Origin: DDH964 sp963806685 | Lineage (GTDB): Bacteria; Desulfobacterota; Desulfuromonadia; Desulfuromonadales; DDH964 | Direction of reading: 5' to 3' | NCBI GenBank assembly: GCA_963806685.1 | Contig: CAWDZB010000006.1 | Location: forward strand, 124,001 to 188,000 | Length of the DNA: 64,000 bases | In this document: in pieces, positions 42,701 to 53,420 of the stretch | Numbering within the stretch: the stretch's first letter is position 1 | How the letters are laid out: the number at the start of each line of letters is the position of its first letter | The notes under the pieces: generated by a model | What the model was told of the DNA's origin: nothing | The model's input: only the letters and a program-made list of their open reading frames with translations | Database searches by the model: none | Made by a program: the position numbers and the translations under genes

Positions 42701-43663
42701 ATGAAACGACTGGGTGTGCTGACCAGTGGTGGTGATTGTTCGGGCATGAATGCCGCGATCCGCGGCGTGGTGCGCGCGGCCATGGCCCACGGCATGGAGA
42801 TGATCGGCGTGCAGAGAGGTTACCGGGGGCTGCTCGAAGGGCACTGGGGAGCCCTGACCACCCGGTCGGTGAGTGGCATCCTGCAGCGCGGCGGGACCAT
42901 TCTGCAGAGCGCCCGCTGCCGCGAGATGCTCGACGAGGCCGGCCAGCAGCAGGCGGTGGAGAACCTCGCCGCCGCCGGCATCGAGGGGCTGGTGGTGATC
43001 GGCGGCGACGGTTCCCTGCGCGGCGCGGCGGCCCTGCACCGCCGCGGGGTGCCAGTGATCGGCGTGCCGGCGTCGATCGACAACGACCTCCCCTTCACCG
43101 ACATCTCCCTCGGTGTCGATACCGCCCTGAACAATATCGTCCACGCCGTCGACTGCCTGAAGGATACCGCCTCATCCCATGACCGGACCTTCGTCGTCGA
43201 GACGATGGGCCGCAACAGTGGCTATTTGGCGGCCACCTCGGCGATCGCCTGCGGCGCCGAATTCGCACTGATCCCGGAAGCCCCCTACGACCTCGAGGAG
43301 ATCTGCCAGGTGTTGCGCCAGCGTTTTGCCGAAGGCCGGGACAACTCGTTGCTGATGGTCGCCGAAGGGGTCGGCCGGGCCCAGGATTTCGCCGACCTGA
43401 TCAAGGACCGCATCGGCTTCGAGACCCGAATCATGGTTCTCGGCCATTACCAGCGCGGCGGATCACCGAGCCTTTTTGACCGCCTGCTCGCCGCACGCTT
43501 TGGAGTCGCCGCCGTGGAGGCGCTGCTTGCCGGCGAGCACGGCCGGATGCTCGGCCTCTCCTGCGGCAGGGTGCAGACCACTGATCTCGAGGCGGTGATC
43601 AGCGCCGGCCGGCGGCCGGTCGATGAATCCATTCTGCGGCTGGCAGCGGTCCTCGGCCACTGA
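42701..43663 (+). CDS. pfkA: ATP-dependent 6-phosphofructokinase
   Basis: 320 residues from ATG 42701, with AAGGAG at 42687-42692; an upstream in-frame start at 42623 lies inside the -35 region. Motifs are LTSGGDCSGMNAAIRG, IGGDGSLRGA (GGDGS marks ATP rather than PPi use), VPASIDNDLP (substrate site), METMGRNSGYLA and LGHYQRGGSPS. It phosphorylates fructose-6-phosphate in glycolysis. Expressed divergently from lon and followed by a GC-rich hairpin. Confidence 0.96.
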   Translation: MKRLGVLTSGGDCSGMNAAIRGVVRAAMAHGMEMIGVQRGYRGLLEGHWGALTTRSVSGILQRGGTILQSARCREMLDEAGQQQAVENLAAAGIEGLVVIGGDGSLRGAAALHRRGVPVIGVPASIDNDLPFTDISLGVDTALNNIVHAVDCLKDTASSHDRTFVVETMGRNSGYLAATSAIACGAEFALIPEAPYDLEEICQVLRQRFAEGRDNSLLMVAEGVGRAQDFADLIKDRIGFETRIMVLGHYQRGGSPSLFDRLLAARFGVAAVEALLAGEHGRMLGLSCGRVQTTDLEAVISAGRRPVDESILRLAAVLGH

Positions 43664-43692
43664 CTTTCCTTCCCCGGAAAATCCCCCAAATG

Positions 43693-43722
43693 ATCGGGCC
43701 CGGTCATTCGACCGGGCCCGAT
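43693..43722 (+). terminator. GC-rich hairpin after pfkA
   Basis: Arms ATCGGGCCCGGTC (43693-43705) and GACCGGGCCCGAT (43710-43722) with a four-base loop, 13 bp perfect. No U-run follows on the plus strand, so it may serve as a bidirectional barrier between pfkA and the convergent MORN-like gene. Confidence 0.6.
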
Positions 43723-43781
43723 GTCTGTGCTATCGCCGCCTGCTGCGCTCAAGAGGGAATCGCCTTGCACCCAGGGGCGGG

Positions 43782-44348
43782 CTACTGCAGGATGCCGCCC
43801 TTGTAAAGGTATTCCCCCTGGAGTTTGCCGCCGGGGAAATACTGCCGGAAGGGGCCGTCCAGTTCCCCGTTATGGTAACTGAATTCGCTCCTGAGTTCCC
43901 CGGATTCGTACCAGGTTTTCCCCGGTCCTTCGAGAATCCCGTCCCGGTAGGTGAATTCCTCCCGCAGCTGGCCGTGTTCGTCGAACTTTTTATAACTGCC
44001 GCTGACCTTGTCGTTGCGGTAGGAATATTCCTTCTCGATCTCGCCGCTGCCGTAATATTCGCGGCCGGTAGTCATCTTGCCCGCGCTGTAGAGGGTCTGC
44101 CACTTGAGCTTGCCCCCCTCGTAGCCGCGGGCCTCGGCAAGCTTCCCGGCCTGGTAGGCATTGACCGATTTCAGCTGACCGTCTTCGTTGTAAAAACGGG
44201 CCTCGGTCAGAACGCCGTCATTGTAGCTGTATTCCCACTTCAGGTTGCCGTTGGCGTAGTACCCCTTGCTCGCCGCCGGTACCCCGCCCGGCAAGATCAT
44301 CATGAGCAGGCAGAGGCCGCCGAGCAGCAGGCCGATCTTTCTGTTCAT
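43782..44348 (-). CDS. secreted MORN/YwqK-like repeat protein
   Basis: 188 residues from ATG 44348 with a signal peptide (LLLGGLCLLMMILPGGVPAA). The mature part is a string of about ten short repeats based on G-x-L-x-x-E-x-x-Y-x-x-G-x-L, for example GNLKWEYSYNDG, GQLKSVNAYQAG and GELRSEFSYHNG. Such MORN-variant repeats occur in the YwqK antitoxin-like family and in surface proteins. No catalytic residues are seen. It is expected in the periplasm or outside the cell. It converges with pfkA and lies 219 bases downstream of hypF. Confidence 0.8.
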   Translation of the reverse strand: MNRKIGLLLGGLCLLMMILPGGVPAASKGYYANGNLKWEYSYNDGVLTEARFYNEDGQLKSVNAYQAGKLAEARGYEGGKLKWQTLYSAGKMTTGREYYGSGEIEKEYSYRNDKVSGSYKKFDEHGQLREEFTYRDGILEGPGKTWYESGELRSEFSYHNGELDGPFRQYFPGGKLQGEYLYKGGILQ

Positions 44349-44567
44349 TCTGGTTTCTTCCTTCCGGTCCGCGATTGCCCTGCCCTTCCCGCCCGTTGCT
44401 ATTCGCCCTGGTTCGGGAGCGGGTCCGGGGAAAAATGTCCGGCCCACGATCCGTCTCTAACACCGGAGGGGGGGTGGTGCCAGAGGGTTGGAAGGTGGGC
44501 CGGACGCTTCTAATATTACCGGAAATTCCCTGCTCTGCCAAAGAAAAAATCGGCCAGGCTGCCGTTC

Positions 44568-46838
44568 TCAGAAACGTACTTGCGCACCGGCGATGACCGC
44601 CTGGCCGAGGGCGAGGCCTCCGTCGTTGGGCGGAACCCGCGAATGGCAGTAGACGCTGAAGCCGGCCCGGCGCAGCAGCGGCACCACGCTCTCGGTGAGC
44701 AGCCGGTTCTGGAAGACGCCCCCGGAGAGGGCAACCCGCTCGATGCCGCTGCTGCTGCGCAGGGTGGCGCAGACTTCGGCCACCATCCAGGCGAGGGTGG
44801 TGTGAAAGCGGGCGCTGACAATCCCCGGCGCGGCCCCGGCCTGTAAATCGGCGACGATCGCCCGGGTCAGGACCGCCAGGTCGAAGATCAACATCCCCTC
44901 CTCGTCGCGCAGATCGTAGGGATAGCCCTCCCGCTCCGCCGGGTCGGCGGCCATTTCCAGTTCCAGAGCCGCCTGCCCTTCATAGCTGACCCGGTCGCGG
45001 AGGCCGACCAGGGCCGCCACCGCGTCGAACAGCCGGCCGCAGCTCGAAGCCGGCGGCGCGTTGAGCCCCTTCTCGATCATCTGCAGGTAGAGATTCAGCT
45101 CCTTGGCCTCGAACCGCTCGAGGAGCGGCAACGCCGGCAGCTCCCGACCGTAGGCCTGGTGCAGCAGGCTGATCGCCATGCGCAGCGGCTCGCGGGTCGC
45201 AGCGTCGCCGCCGGGCATGGGCAGGTAGCGGAAATGTCCGGCCCGTCGGAAGCCGGCGAGGTTGCCGATCAGGAACTCCCCTCCCCAGATGCGGCCGTCG
45301 CTGCCGTAGCCGAGGCCATCGAAAATCACGCCGATCGCCTCCTCCTCGACGCCATGTTCGGCCAGGCAGCTGGCGAGGTGGGCATGGTGGTGCTGCACCG
45401 CTATCCGCGGCAGGTCGCTGCGTTCCTCGGCGTAGCGGGTCGAAGCATAGTCGGGATGGAGGTCATGGGCGATCAGCTGCGGGGTGATGCCGAGAATCTC
45501 CTGGAGATGATCGATGGTCGCGGCAAAGGAGTCCCCCACCTCCGGGTTCAGCAGGTCGCCGATGTGCTGGCTCGGAAAGGCGCGGTCCCCCTGGGTGAGA
45601 CAGACGGTGTTCTTCAGTTCCGCCCCCACCGCCAGCACCGCCGGCTGGGGGCGGGGGAGGAAGATCCCCCGCGGGACGTAGCCCCGCGACCGGCGCAGCA
45701 CCACCGCCTGGCCACCCATGACCCGGGCGATGGAGTCGTCGCAACGGCTGTGGATGGCTCGGTCGTGAGTCAATATGGCATCGGCGATGCCGGCCAGCCG
45801 CTGTGCCGCCTCCTCGTCCCGGTAGACGATCGGCTCGTCGCTGCGGTTGGCGCTGGTCATCACCAGCGCCGGGAAGTTCTCCAACAGCAGGTGGTGAAGG
45901 GGCGTATAGGCGAGCATTACCCCGAAGTAGCGGTTGCGCGGCGCTACCGACGGCGCGATGGCTGCTCCCGGCTTCTGGCGCAGCAGCACGATCGGACGCT
46001 CCATCCCGGAGAGGAGACGCAGTTCGGCCTCGTCGGCGACTGCGAAATCGAGGACCTGGCTGCTGCTGGCCGCCATCAGCGCGAAGGGCTTCTCATCCCG
46101 GGCCTTGCGCCGACGAAGTTCGGCGACGGCCACGTCGTTGCCGGCATCGACTGCGAGGTGGTAGCCGCCAAGTCCCTTGACGGCGATGATCCGGCCGGCC
46201 TTGAGCAGGTCCACGGCGGCGGCCAGCGGTTCACCCGCCAGCGGCCGACCGGCACCGTCGAAAAGCTGCAGCTGCGGCCCGCACTGCGGGCAGGCGTTGG
46301 GCTGGGCGTGAAAGCGCCGCGAGCCCGGATCATCGTATTCGGCACGGCAGGATGGGCACATGGCGAAAGGAGCCATGGTGGTCAGCGGCCGATCATAGGG
46401 AGCGCCAGTGACGATGCTGTAGCGGGGGCCACAGTTGGTACAGTTGATGAAAGGATAGCGGTAGCGTCGGTCGGCGGGATCGAAGAGTTCGGTCAGGCAA
46501 TCGGAACAGACGCTGCTGTCCGGGGCGATCTGGGCGCTGCGCTCGGTACCGGCGTCGCTGGCGAGGATGGCAAAGCCGCTCTCACCGCTGACCGGGAGAT
46601 CGGCCAGTTCGAAGCGGCTGATCGAGGCCAGCGGTGGGATGTCAGAACGCAGCGACCAGAGAAACCCGGCCAGATTGGGCAGGGCCCCTTCGGCCTCCAC
46701 CGTCACCCCCCGGCAGTCGTTGCGCACCCAGCCGGCGATCCCCCAGCGGTGGGCTATCTGGAAAACGAAGGGACGAAATCCCACCCCCTGGACGATCCCC
46801 TCGATCGACACCCGCTGCCGTTTGAGTTCCAGCTCCAT
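44568..46838 (-). CDS. hypF: carbamoyltransferase HypF
   Basis: 756 residues from ATG 46838 (GGAGGTG upstream). Residues 1-92 are an acylphosphatase domain (VSIEGIVQGVGFRPFVFQIA). Two zinc-finger pairs follow (CSDC...CTNCG, CPSC...CPQCG). Next a YrdC-like domain (RIIAVKGLGGYHLAVDA, LVMTSANRSDEPI) and a Kae1-like carbamoyltransferase domain (QHHHAHLASCLAEHG). It makes the carbamoyl adenylate used for the CN ligands of [NiFe] hydrogenases. The rest of the hyp set is not in this window, so hydrogenase maturation genes must be elsewhere. Confidence 0.97.
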   Translation of the reverse strand: MELELKRQRVSIEGIVQGVGFRPFVFQIAHRWGIAGWVRNDCRGVTVEAEGALPNLAGFLWSLRSDIPPLASISRFELADLPVSGESGFAILASDAGTERSAQIAPDSSVCSDCLTELFDPADRRYRYPFINCTNCGPRYSIVTGAPYDRPLTTMAPFAMCPSCRAEYDDPGSRRFHAQPNACPQCGPQLQLFDGAGRPLAGEPLAAAVDLLKAGRIIAVKGLGGYHLAVDAGNDVAVAELRRRKARDEKPFALMAASSSQVLDFAVADEAELRLLSGMERPIVLLRQKPGAAIAPSVAPRNRYFGVMLAYTPLHHLLLENFPALVMTSANRSDEPIVYRDEEAAQRLAGIADAILTHDRAIHSRCDDSIARVMGGQAVVLRRSRGYVPRGIFLPRPQPAVLAVGAELKNTVCLTQGDRAFPSQHIGDLLNPEVGDSFAATIDHLQEILGITPQLIAHDLHPDYASTRYAEERSDLPRIAVQHHHAHLASCLAEHGVEEEAIGVIFDGLGYGSDGRIWGGEFLIGNLAGFRRAGHFRYLPMPGGDAATREPLRMAISLLHQAYGRELPALPLLERFEAKELNLYLQMIEKGLNAPPASSCGRLFDAVAALVGLRDRVSYEGQAALELEMAADPAEREGYPYDLRDEEGMLIFDLAVLTRAIVADLQAGAAPGIVSARFHTTLAWMVAEVCATLRSSSGIERVALSGGVFQNRLLTESVVPLLRRAGFSVYCHSRVPPNDGGLALGQAVIAGAQVRF

Positions 46839-46982
46839 AACACCTCCAAATTACTCCTTTTACCATTTCCTGAGCCAAAATGGCAACGATTCCGGTTCGC
46901 CCGCTTATCCCCCTGGTCAGACAGCGAAGGACAAAGAGGGTATATCCACAGCGCCACCAACCGAAAAGGGCCACTGGATAAA

Positions 46983-47024
46983 CAAAAAAAATGCCCCGTT
47001 CCAGAGGAGGGTTCGGAACGGGGC
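46983..47024 (-). terminator. terminator of the DASS transporter gene
   Basis: Arms GCCCCGTTCC (46993-47002) and GGAACGGGGC (47015-47024) with a 12-base loop. On the minus strand it is followed by a long T run (plus-strand AAAAAAAA at 46984-46991). It lies 50 bases past the stop at 47074. Confidence 0.9.
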
Positions 47025-47073
47025 AAACAGCCTGTTGGGGAAAACAGGCCCTATGAAGAGAGACTTTTGCCGG

Positions 47074-48822
47074 CTATTTGGGCAGATTGGCCCACATCGG
47101 CAGGGTGTCGAAAACCACGCCGAAGGTCGGGATGACCAGGGCGTAGGTCAGCGCCACGGTCAGGATGATGCCGATGATGTTGAGGCCGAAGCCGCTGCGC
47201 ACCATCTGCGGAATGGTCACGCAGCCGGAGCCAAAAACGATGGCGTTGGGCGGCGTGGCGACCGGCAACATGAAGGCACAGGAGGCGGCGATCGCCGCGG
47301 GTATGACCAGCAGCAGCGGGTTCTGGCCGAGGCCGATAGCGACCGCCGAGAGGATCGGCATGACCATCGCCGCGGTGGCGGTGTTGGAGGTCAGCTCGGT
47401 GAGGAAGATGATCAGCGCCGTCACCGCGATCACCAGCACCAGCACCGGGGCGCTCTGCAGCAGACTCACCTGGCCGCCGATCCATTCGGCGAGCCCGGTT
47501 TCTTTGAAGCCCCCGGCCAGCGCCAAACCACCGCCAAAAAGGATCAGCACCCCCCAGGGCATTTTCGCCGCCCAGTGCCAGTCCATGACGAACTGGTTTT
47601 TCTTCATGTCCACCGGTATCAGGAACAGGAGCAGCGCACCGGTCATGCCGATGGCCGCATCGGTGACCAGCTTCGGCTCCGGGAAGAGGAAACCAAGCTG
47701 TTTGCGGAAAATCCATGACAGTGCGGTCAGGGCGAAGATGGCAGCGGTCCAGCGTTCGCCGGCCTTCATCGCCCCCATTTCCTTCAATTCGGCATCGATC
47801 AGGTCGCGGCCGCCGGGAACCTTCTTGAGTTGCATGGGGTTGGCGACCCGGGTCAACCACAGCCAGCACAGGGGCAGCATGACCAGCACCAGCGGCACGC
47901 CGACCATCAGCCAGCGGGCGAAAGTGATCTCGTAGCCGTAGGTCTTCTGCAGGTAGCCGGCGAGAACGGTGTTGGGCGGGGTGCCGATCAGGGTGGCGAC
48001 GCCGCCGATTGAGGCAGCGTAGGCGATCCCCAGCATCAGGTTGAGGCCGAAGGCGAACTTCTCCGGAGAAAAGTCGATCTGCTTGTCGAGCCCCTCCTTC
48101 TTCCCTTCCTCGATGACGTGGTTGATGATCGCCAGGCCGATCGGCATCATCATCACGGCGGTGGCGGTGTTGGAAACGAAGGCCGAGAGCGCCGCGGTGG
48201 CGACCATGAAGCCGAAGATCAGGCGCCCAGGCGAGAAGCCGACGGCCTTGATGATGTTCATGGCGATGCGCCGGTGAAGGTTCCAGCGCTGCATGGCGAG
48301 GGCGATGATGAAGCCGCCCATGAACAGAAAGATCAGGTGGTTGGCATATGGGGCGGTGGCCTTCTGGGTGCTGGTGATGCCGAACAGGGGAAAGAGGGCG
48401 ATGGGCAGCAGGCTGGTGGCAGGAATCGGGATCGACTCGCACATCCACCAGGTCGCCATCAACAGGGCCACCGCCGCCATCCGCTGGGCACCGGGGGTCA
48501 TGCCGGCCGGGGTCGGCACGAGCAGCATCGCCAGGAAAAGCAGGGGACCGAGCCAGAGGCCAACCCTCTGCCGGCGGGTGTAGTGACGAGGTTCCTCCTC
48601 CTGGACACCGCCGGGGCCGGTGCTTATGCGCTGCAGGTGTTCCGCCGGTGCTTCGTCCATTTCGTCGGCGAGGTCGATCTCCCCTTCATGGATCTTCTGG
48701 CGGTTCTTGAACTGCAGGTGGTCGCGACCGAATCGCTTGAGCAGGGCGGCGGGGTTGAACAGCAGCAGACCCTTGGTTTCATCGTGCCAGTCCCAGAGAC
48801 GGCTCCACATGGTGGTCAACAT
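47074..48822 (-). CDS. DASS/SLC13-family sodium:carboxylate symporter
   Basis: 582 residues from ATG 48822 (a second Met lies four codons on). An unusual hydrophilic N-terminus of about 90 residues (LADEMDEAPAEHLQRIS) precedes 11 or more membrane helices. The two SNT signature loops are present (VSNTATAVMMMPI; LTSNTATAAMVMPI), each near a Pro-rich hairpin (GTPPNTV, ATPPNAIVFGSG). Members import di- and tricarboxylates with Na+. The exact substrate is not fixed. A sigma-54 promoter lies upstream at 48895-48910, adjacent to a sigma-54 activator gene, suggesting induction by a carboxylate or starvation signal. Confidence 0.9.
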   Translation of the reverse strand: MLTTMWSRLWDWHDETKGLLLFNPAALLKRFGRDHLQFKNRQKIHEGEIDLADEMDEAPAEHLQRISTGPGGVQEEEPRHYTRRQRVGLWLGPLLFLAMLLVPTPAGMTPGAQRMAAVALLMATWWMCESIPIPATSLLPIALFPLFGITSTQKATAPYANHLIFLFMGGFIIALAMQRWNLHRRIAMNIIKAVGFSPGRLIFGFMVATAALSAFVSNTATAVMMMPIGLAIINHVIEEGKKEGLDKQIDFSPEKFAFGLNLMLGIAYAASIGGVATLIGTPPNTVLAGYLQKTYGYEITFARWLMVGVPLVLVMLPLCWLWLTRVANPMQLKKVPGGRDLIDAELKEMGAMKAGERWTAAIFALTALSWIFRKQLGFLFPEPKLVTDAAIGMTGALLLFLIPVDMKKNQFVMDWHWAAKMPWGVLILFGGGLALAGGFKETGLAEWIGGQVSLLQSAPVLVLVIAVTALIIFLTELTSNTATAAMVMPILSAVAIGLGQNPLLLVIPAAIAASCAFMLPVATPPNAIVFGSGCVTIPQMVRSGFGLNIIGIILTVALTYALVIPTFGVVFDTLPMWANLPK

Positions 48823-48894
48823 CGGCGGCGTGCTCCTTCCGGTTGGCCGGCGGGCTTCCCCCCGGCGAGTGATCAAAACTCCTTTTCCGGAAAA

Positions 48895-48910
48895 AGCAAC
48901 GGCGGTGCCA
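48895..48910 (-). promoter_or_regulatory. sigma-54 (-24/-12) promoter of the transporter gene
   Basis: On the minus strand TGGCAC at 48905-48910 and TTGCT at 48895-48899, with exactly ten bases between the invariant GG and GC. This matches the TGGCAC-N5-TTGCW consensus at all key positions. The transcription start would be near 48884, about 62 bases before ATG 48822. Confidence 0.82.
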
Positions 48911-49050
48911 AGCTTGGCCTGGAAACGCGGCCAAAAGGGTTTGCAGAAAGAATACAACCATGGATTTTCGGAAGGTTACCAGGGGAATTTAAAGTCCTGT
49001 TATAGATTCTCCGGTAGGACGCATCGCCTCCGCCGGCAGCGGCGGCACTA

Positions 49051-49083
49051 TGGCCACCGGCCAATTTCGGCCATTTCTGGCCA
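49051..49083. promoter_or_regulatory. GGCC-core repeat cluster, candidate enhancer site
   Basis: Four GGCC cores at 49052, 49059, 49069 and 49079. The last three are spaced exactly 10 bp (one helical turn), and the first two form the palindrome TGGCC-ACC-GGCCA. It lies about 170-200 bp upstream of the predicted sigma-54 start, the usual place for an activator enhancer site. Confidence 0.55.
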
Positions 49084-49100
49084 AGGGGTCTTTCGGAGCC

Positions 49101-49146
49101 AAAAAGGTCGATGGCGGTCCGCACCACAGGGCAGGACCGCCATCGA
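49101..49146 (-). terminator. terminator of the NtrC-type regulator gene
   Basis: Arms TCGATGGCGGTCC (49108-49120) and GGACCGCCATCGA (49134-49146), a 13-bp perfect stem with a 13-base loop, followed on the minus strand by CCTTTTT. It lies 27 bases beyond the stop codon. Confidence 0.9.
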
Positions 49147-49172
49147 AAAGGAGGAATGTGCCGACCGCGTAC

Positions 49173-50558
<1,386 letters not shown>

Positions 50559-50605
50559 GCACCCTCCGGCGGCCTTAAGGTCGGGGTTTTGTATACGATG
50601 ACTTC

Positions 50606-50635
50606 ACTATACCTGCGTTCTATTGGTCCCGGCAA
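50606..50635 (-). promoter_or_regulatory. sigma-70 promoter of the NtrC-type regulator
   Basis: On the minus strand TTGCCG (50630-50635), an 18-base spacer and TATAGT (50606-50611). Start near 50599, giving a 40-base leader. The rest of the 50559-50897 interval shows no gene. Confidence 0.55.
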
Positions 50636-50897
50636 GCAGGAAATGGTGAATTTTCGCCACAAGAAAAGGTCCTGTTATTCCAAAGTGTTTTTTGATTTTC
50701 GAGGCTACAGAGAGGGATTTCCTGCGCGACAGATGGCAGAATAGACATTTTTCGGGAAGAAACTGGTGGATAATGGCCACCCAGGAAAGAGGGATCCGGA
50801 AGCGGCAGGCGATCGGGCTGGGCGTAGGGCCCTATTCGTTCCGTCCGCCTTTCATTCCATGGAATAATCCTGGGAGTTGCGACGAAATCCTAAAATG

Positions 50898-50933
50898 CCG
50901 ACAAGCCCGGCTTTTGGCTGCCGGGCTTGTCGG
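50898..50933 (-). terminator. terminator of the poly-Gly lipoprotein gene
   Basis: Arms CCGACAAGCCCGGC (50898-50911) and GCCGGGCTTGTCGG (50920-50933), a 14-bp perfect stem with an eight-base loop. It is followed on the minus strand by CATTTTAGG. It lies 27 bases past the stop at 50960. Confidence 0.88.
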
Positions 50934-50959
50934 GAAAGCATTGCCGAATCGGCCTTTGC

Positions 50960-51949
50960 TCAGGTCAGCGGTGTATAAAGAATGTACCATTCATAGGTAC
51001 CGTCGCCATCGGCATCCGCCTCGATCAGGTAAGTGGCGTCACCGTTGACGGTAAGTCTGGCCCGGGTGTTGCCCGCGCCCAAAAAAAGCAGGACGCCGGC
51101 ACTGGCATCGCTGGCTCCAGCCAGGACGTGAAGCGGTACCTGCGTAGCAACTTCGACATACCCTCGATCAGGGTCGTAAAAGCGGCCGCTGATTGACACG
51201 TCCGCGTAGACGCCCCCCGGATCAACGGCCAGGCTCATCCGGTAGTTGTTGACCCAGTAGGTTTTGCCACTGGCTTGGTCGATCAGCACCATGTCCATGG
51301 TCTGGGTCAACGTCAGTCCACCGCCGGAGATGGCCAGGGTCTCCGATCCAGCCAGGGTGACCGACTGGCCACTTGCGGTATCGACCATGGTCAACCCCTG
51401 AAAGGAAAGAGCAAAACTGGTCAACTCCCCGGTCGTGGTGTCCATCTGCCCGGAAAAGGCGGTGCTGCCGTTGAGGACCGTGCCGTCATCACAGTAGCTC
51501 GAAAAACCCAGGCTTCCGGAAAAATTCCCGCTGATATCATTGACATCCATGTTGATGTTCATTTCCCCCCCGCAGTTTCCCGGGGCGGAGTTGGAAACTG
51601 TCATCTGGGGGCTGACGGTACCTGCAGGGGCCGGACGAACGGCCTGCGCCAGATCCCGGGTAAGCGAGGCAAAGGTCAGCAAGCGGTTGCTAACCGCGGC
51701 CTGAGCCGTGCCGGCGCTCATGGGGACAACCAAAGCCTGGCCGGCCTCGCTTCCCTGGTAGGCGCCCAGGGCAATCTCCTGAGCATTGCCGGAGGTAATG
51801 GTGGCCTGGCTGGTGACCCCGGAATAAGCCGGGTTCACCCCACCGACATCACCCCCGCCGCCACCGCCGCCGCAGCTGGCCAACATCACGATGGCAAACA
51901 GGGAGACAATGTTTGCTCCTAGTACCTGAACCCTCCGTTCCCTTTTCAT
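50960..51949 (-). CDS. lipoprotein with poly-Gly linker, function unknown
   Basis: 329 residues from ATG 51949 with a perfect AGGAGGTGA upstream. The signal peptide ends at lipobox MLASC, followed by seven Gly residues and DVGG, a flexible tether. The mature part is rich in Ser, Thr, Gly and Asn, with beta-strand patterns (NGSTAFSGQMDTTTGEL; LAVDPGGVYADVSISG), as in surface-exposed beta proteins. No catalytic motif or heme site is seen. It is set off from neighbours by a terminator and a palindrome. Confidence 0.8.
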   Translation of the reverse strand: MKRERRVQVLGANIVSLFAIVMLASCGGGGGGGDVGGVNPAYSGVTSQATITSGNAQEIALGAYQGSEAGQALVVPMSAGTAQAAVSNRLLTFASLTRDLAQAVRPAPAGTVSPQMTVSNSAPGNCGGEMNINMDVNDISGNFSGSLGFSSYCDDGTVLNGSTAFSGQMDTTTGELTSFALSFQGLTMVDTASGQSVTLAGSETLAISGGGLTLTQTMDMVLIDQASGKTYWVNNYRMSLAVDPGGVYADVSISGRFYDPDRGYVEVATQVPLHVLAGASDASAGVLLFLGAGNTRARLTVNGDATYLIEADADGDGTYEWYILYTPLT

Positions 51950-52102
51950 TGGTCTTCACCTCCTGGGGTTGGAATGGTCATTTCGCCAACTCATCGGGGC
52001 CGGCATTGAAAACCATACGCAGACAGCGCGGACGATTCCTGCTGACGATTTAAGAGCAAGTTCCATGCCTTGGGCGGCAGGGCGCTACCCATCGGGGGCA
52101 GC

Positions 52103-52132
52103 TCCCCCTTCGAAGCCGGCTTCGAAGGGGGA
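52103..52132. repeat. 30-bp perfect palindrome
   Basis: Two 15-base arms, TCCCCCTTCGAAGCC and its exact complement, meet without a loop at 52117/52118. It lies 44 bases beyond the stop of the DUF4010 gene and 154 bases before the lipoprotein start. No U-run follows on either strand, so it is either a strong hairpin terminator or a dyad operator. Confidence 0.75.
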
Positions 52133-52175
52133 ACGTACATCACTTCGCGGAGAATTATCCGGGCAGCGGAAAAAC

Positions 52176-53420
52176 CTACGTCGGCCAGAGCCAGAGGATC
52201 AGAACCCCGCCGGCCATGGAGAAGCCGAACAGCACCAGCATCCTGGCCAGCAGCCGCCGGGAACCGAGCAGTCCGATGGCCAGCGTCTTGAACAGGATGT
52301 TGGAAAGGGAGCCGACCAGCATCATCCGCCAGCCGGTGTCGACATCGAGACCTCCAGACCTGATCAACTGCGCGGTGGACAAGGTGATCGCGTCCATGTC
52401 GGTCAGCCCGGAGAGAGCCGCAACGACGTACAGACCCCGGTCACCGAAATAGCGTTGCCCAGCAGCCACCCCCAGCAGCACCAGGGCGTAGAGCCCGCCG
52501 AAAAGAACTGCCGCGAAAAGACCGGAGGGATCCTCGAATTCCGGCACCTCTGCACTGACATTCCGGATCAGCAGATAGTAGAGTGCGACGATCAGGCCCA
52601 TGCCCAGGCACATGAGCCCGAGCTGCGGGAGGACCTGCAGCGCGATCGCCGGCGCGACGAAGGTCACCTCGAAACCGACCCGCAGGTAGACCACTGCTGA
52701 GGAGACCATGCTCACCACGCGGCTGCAGTCCCGAAGAATCCGGGACCTCCCTGGCGCGACGGGCAAAACTGACCGCGGTCGCAGTGCTCGAAATCAGCCC
52801 GCTGAGCAGGCCCGCCACCACCGATTCGGCCCGACCACTGAAAAACCAGGAGAGAGTAGGTAGCTGCCGACGCTGAAGCCGACGATCAGCACCACGATCA
52901 GCCAGATCCGGAAGGGGTTGAGGACCTCGTAAGGGCCGAAGGAGCGGTAAGGAAGGATCGGCAGGATCACCAGGGCGATCAGCACCAAGCGGAAGACCGC
53001 GCGGGTCTCGGCCTGGCCGATGCGCTCGACAAAGCCGTGAAGCAGGCGTTTCCATTGGAGCAGGACCGCCGTGCCGCCGCCGATGGCGATCGCCTCCGCC
53101 CTCCTGCCGTCGGCCAGTAGCGCCCCGACCCCGAACATCAGCAGGGCGGCGATCTCGGTGGTCGGGCGGGGGTTGGGGGCTTCCGCGAAGCGGCGCCTGA
53201 CGTTGTTCAAAACCAGCAGGGCGCCCAGAGCCAGCAGCGCGCCCCCCAGCACCCAGCCGCCAAAGCGGCTGGCGAGGTGGGTGCAAACCGTGCCGAAGAA
53301 GGCAATGACGGCGAAGGTGCGGATGCCGACCGCCCCGTGCTCGGACCATTTCCGCTGAAGGCCGACCAGGAGCCCCAGGCCCAGGGATATGCCGAGCTGC
53401 TGCGAGAATTGAATTTCCAC
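52176..53420 (-). CDS. DUF4010/MgtC-type membrane protein, two frameshifts
   Basis: Read through two corrections the protein is about 413 residues, a normal length. The start is GTG 53420 (GGAGG nine bases upstream), giving VEIQFSQQLGISLGLGLLVG. It has about 12 hydrophobic segments and the family blocks GIRTFAVIAFFG, LTDMDAITLSTAQL and LSNILFKTLAIGLLG. Frames break near 52850 (extra TC or one missing base) and near 52742-52744 (one extra C in CCC). Corrected text reads SYLLSWFFSGRAESVV and REVRILRDCSRVVSM with no stop. The function is unknown; a metal- or ion-related transport role is the usual inference. Confidence 0.8.

Noticed and set aside
45159..47135. A 658-residue plus-strand frame opposite hypF
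   Set aside because: Shadow of hypF; no membrane, signal or family motif.
48905..49080. A second sigma-54 match near TGGCCGAAATTGGC
   Set aside because: The GG-GC distance is nine, not ten, so it does not fit the rule.
49051..49083. GGCC repeats as part of a mobile-element end
   Set aside because: No transposase or duplicated target is near, and position fits an enhancer.
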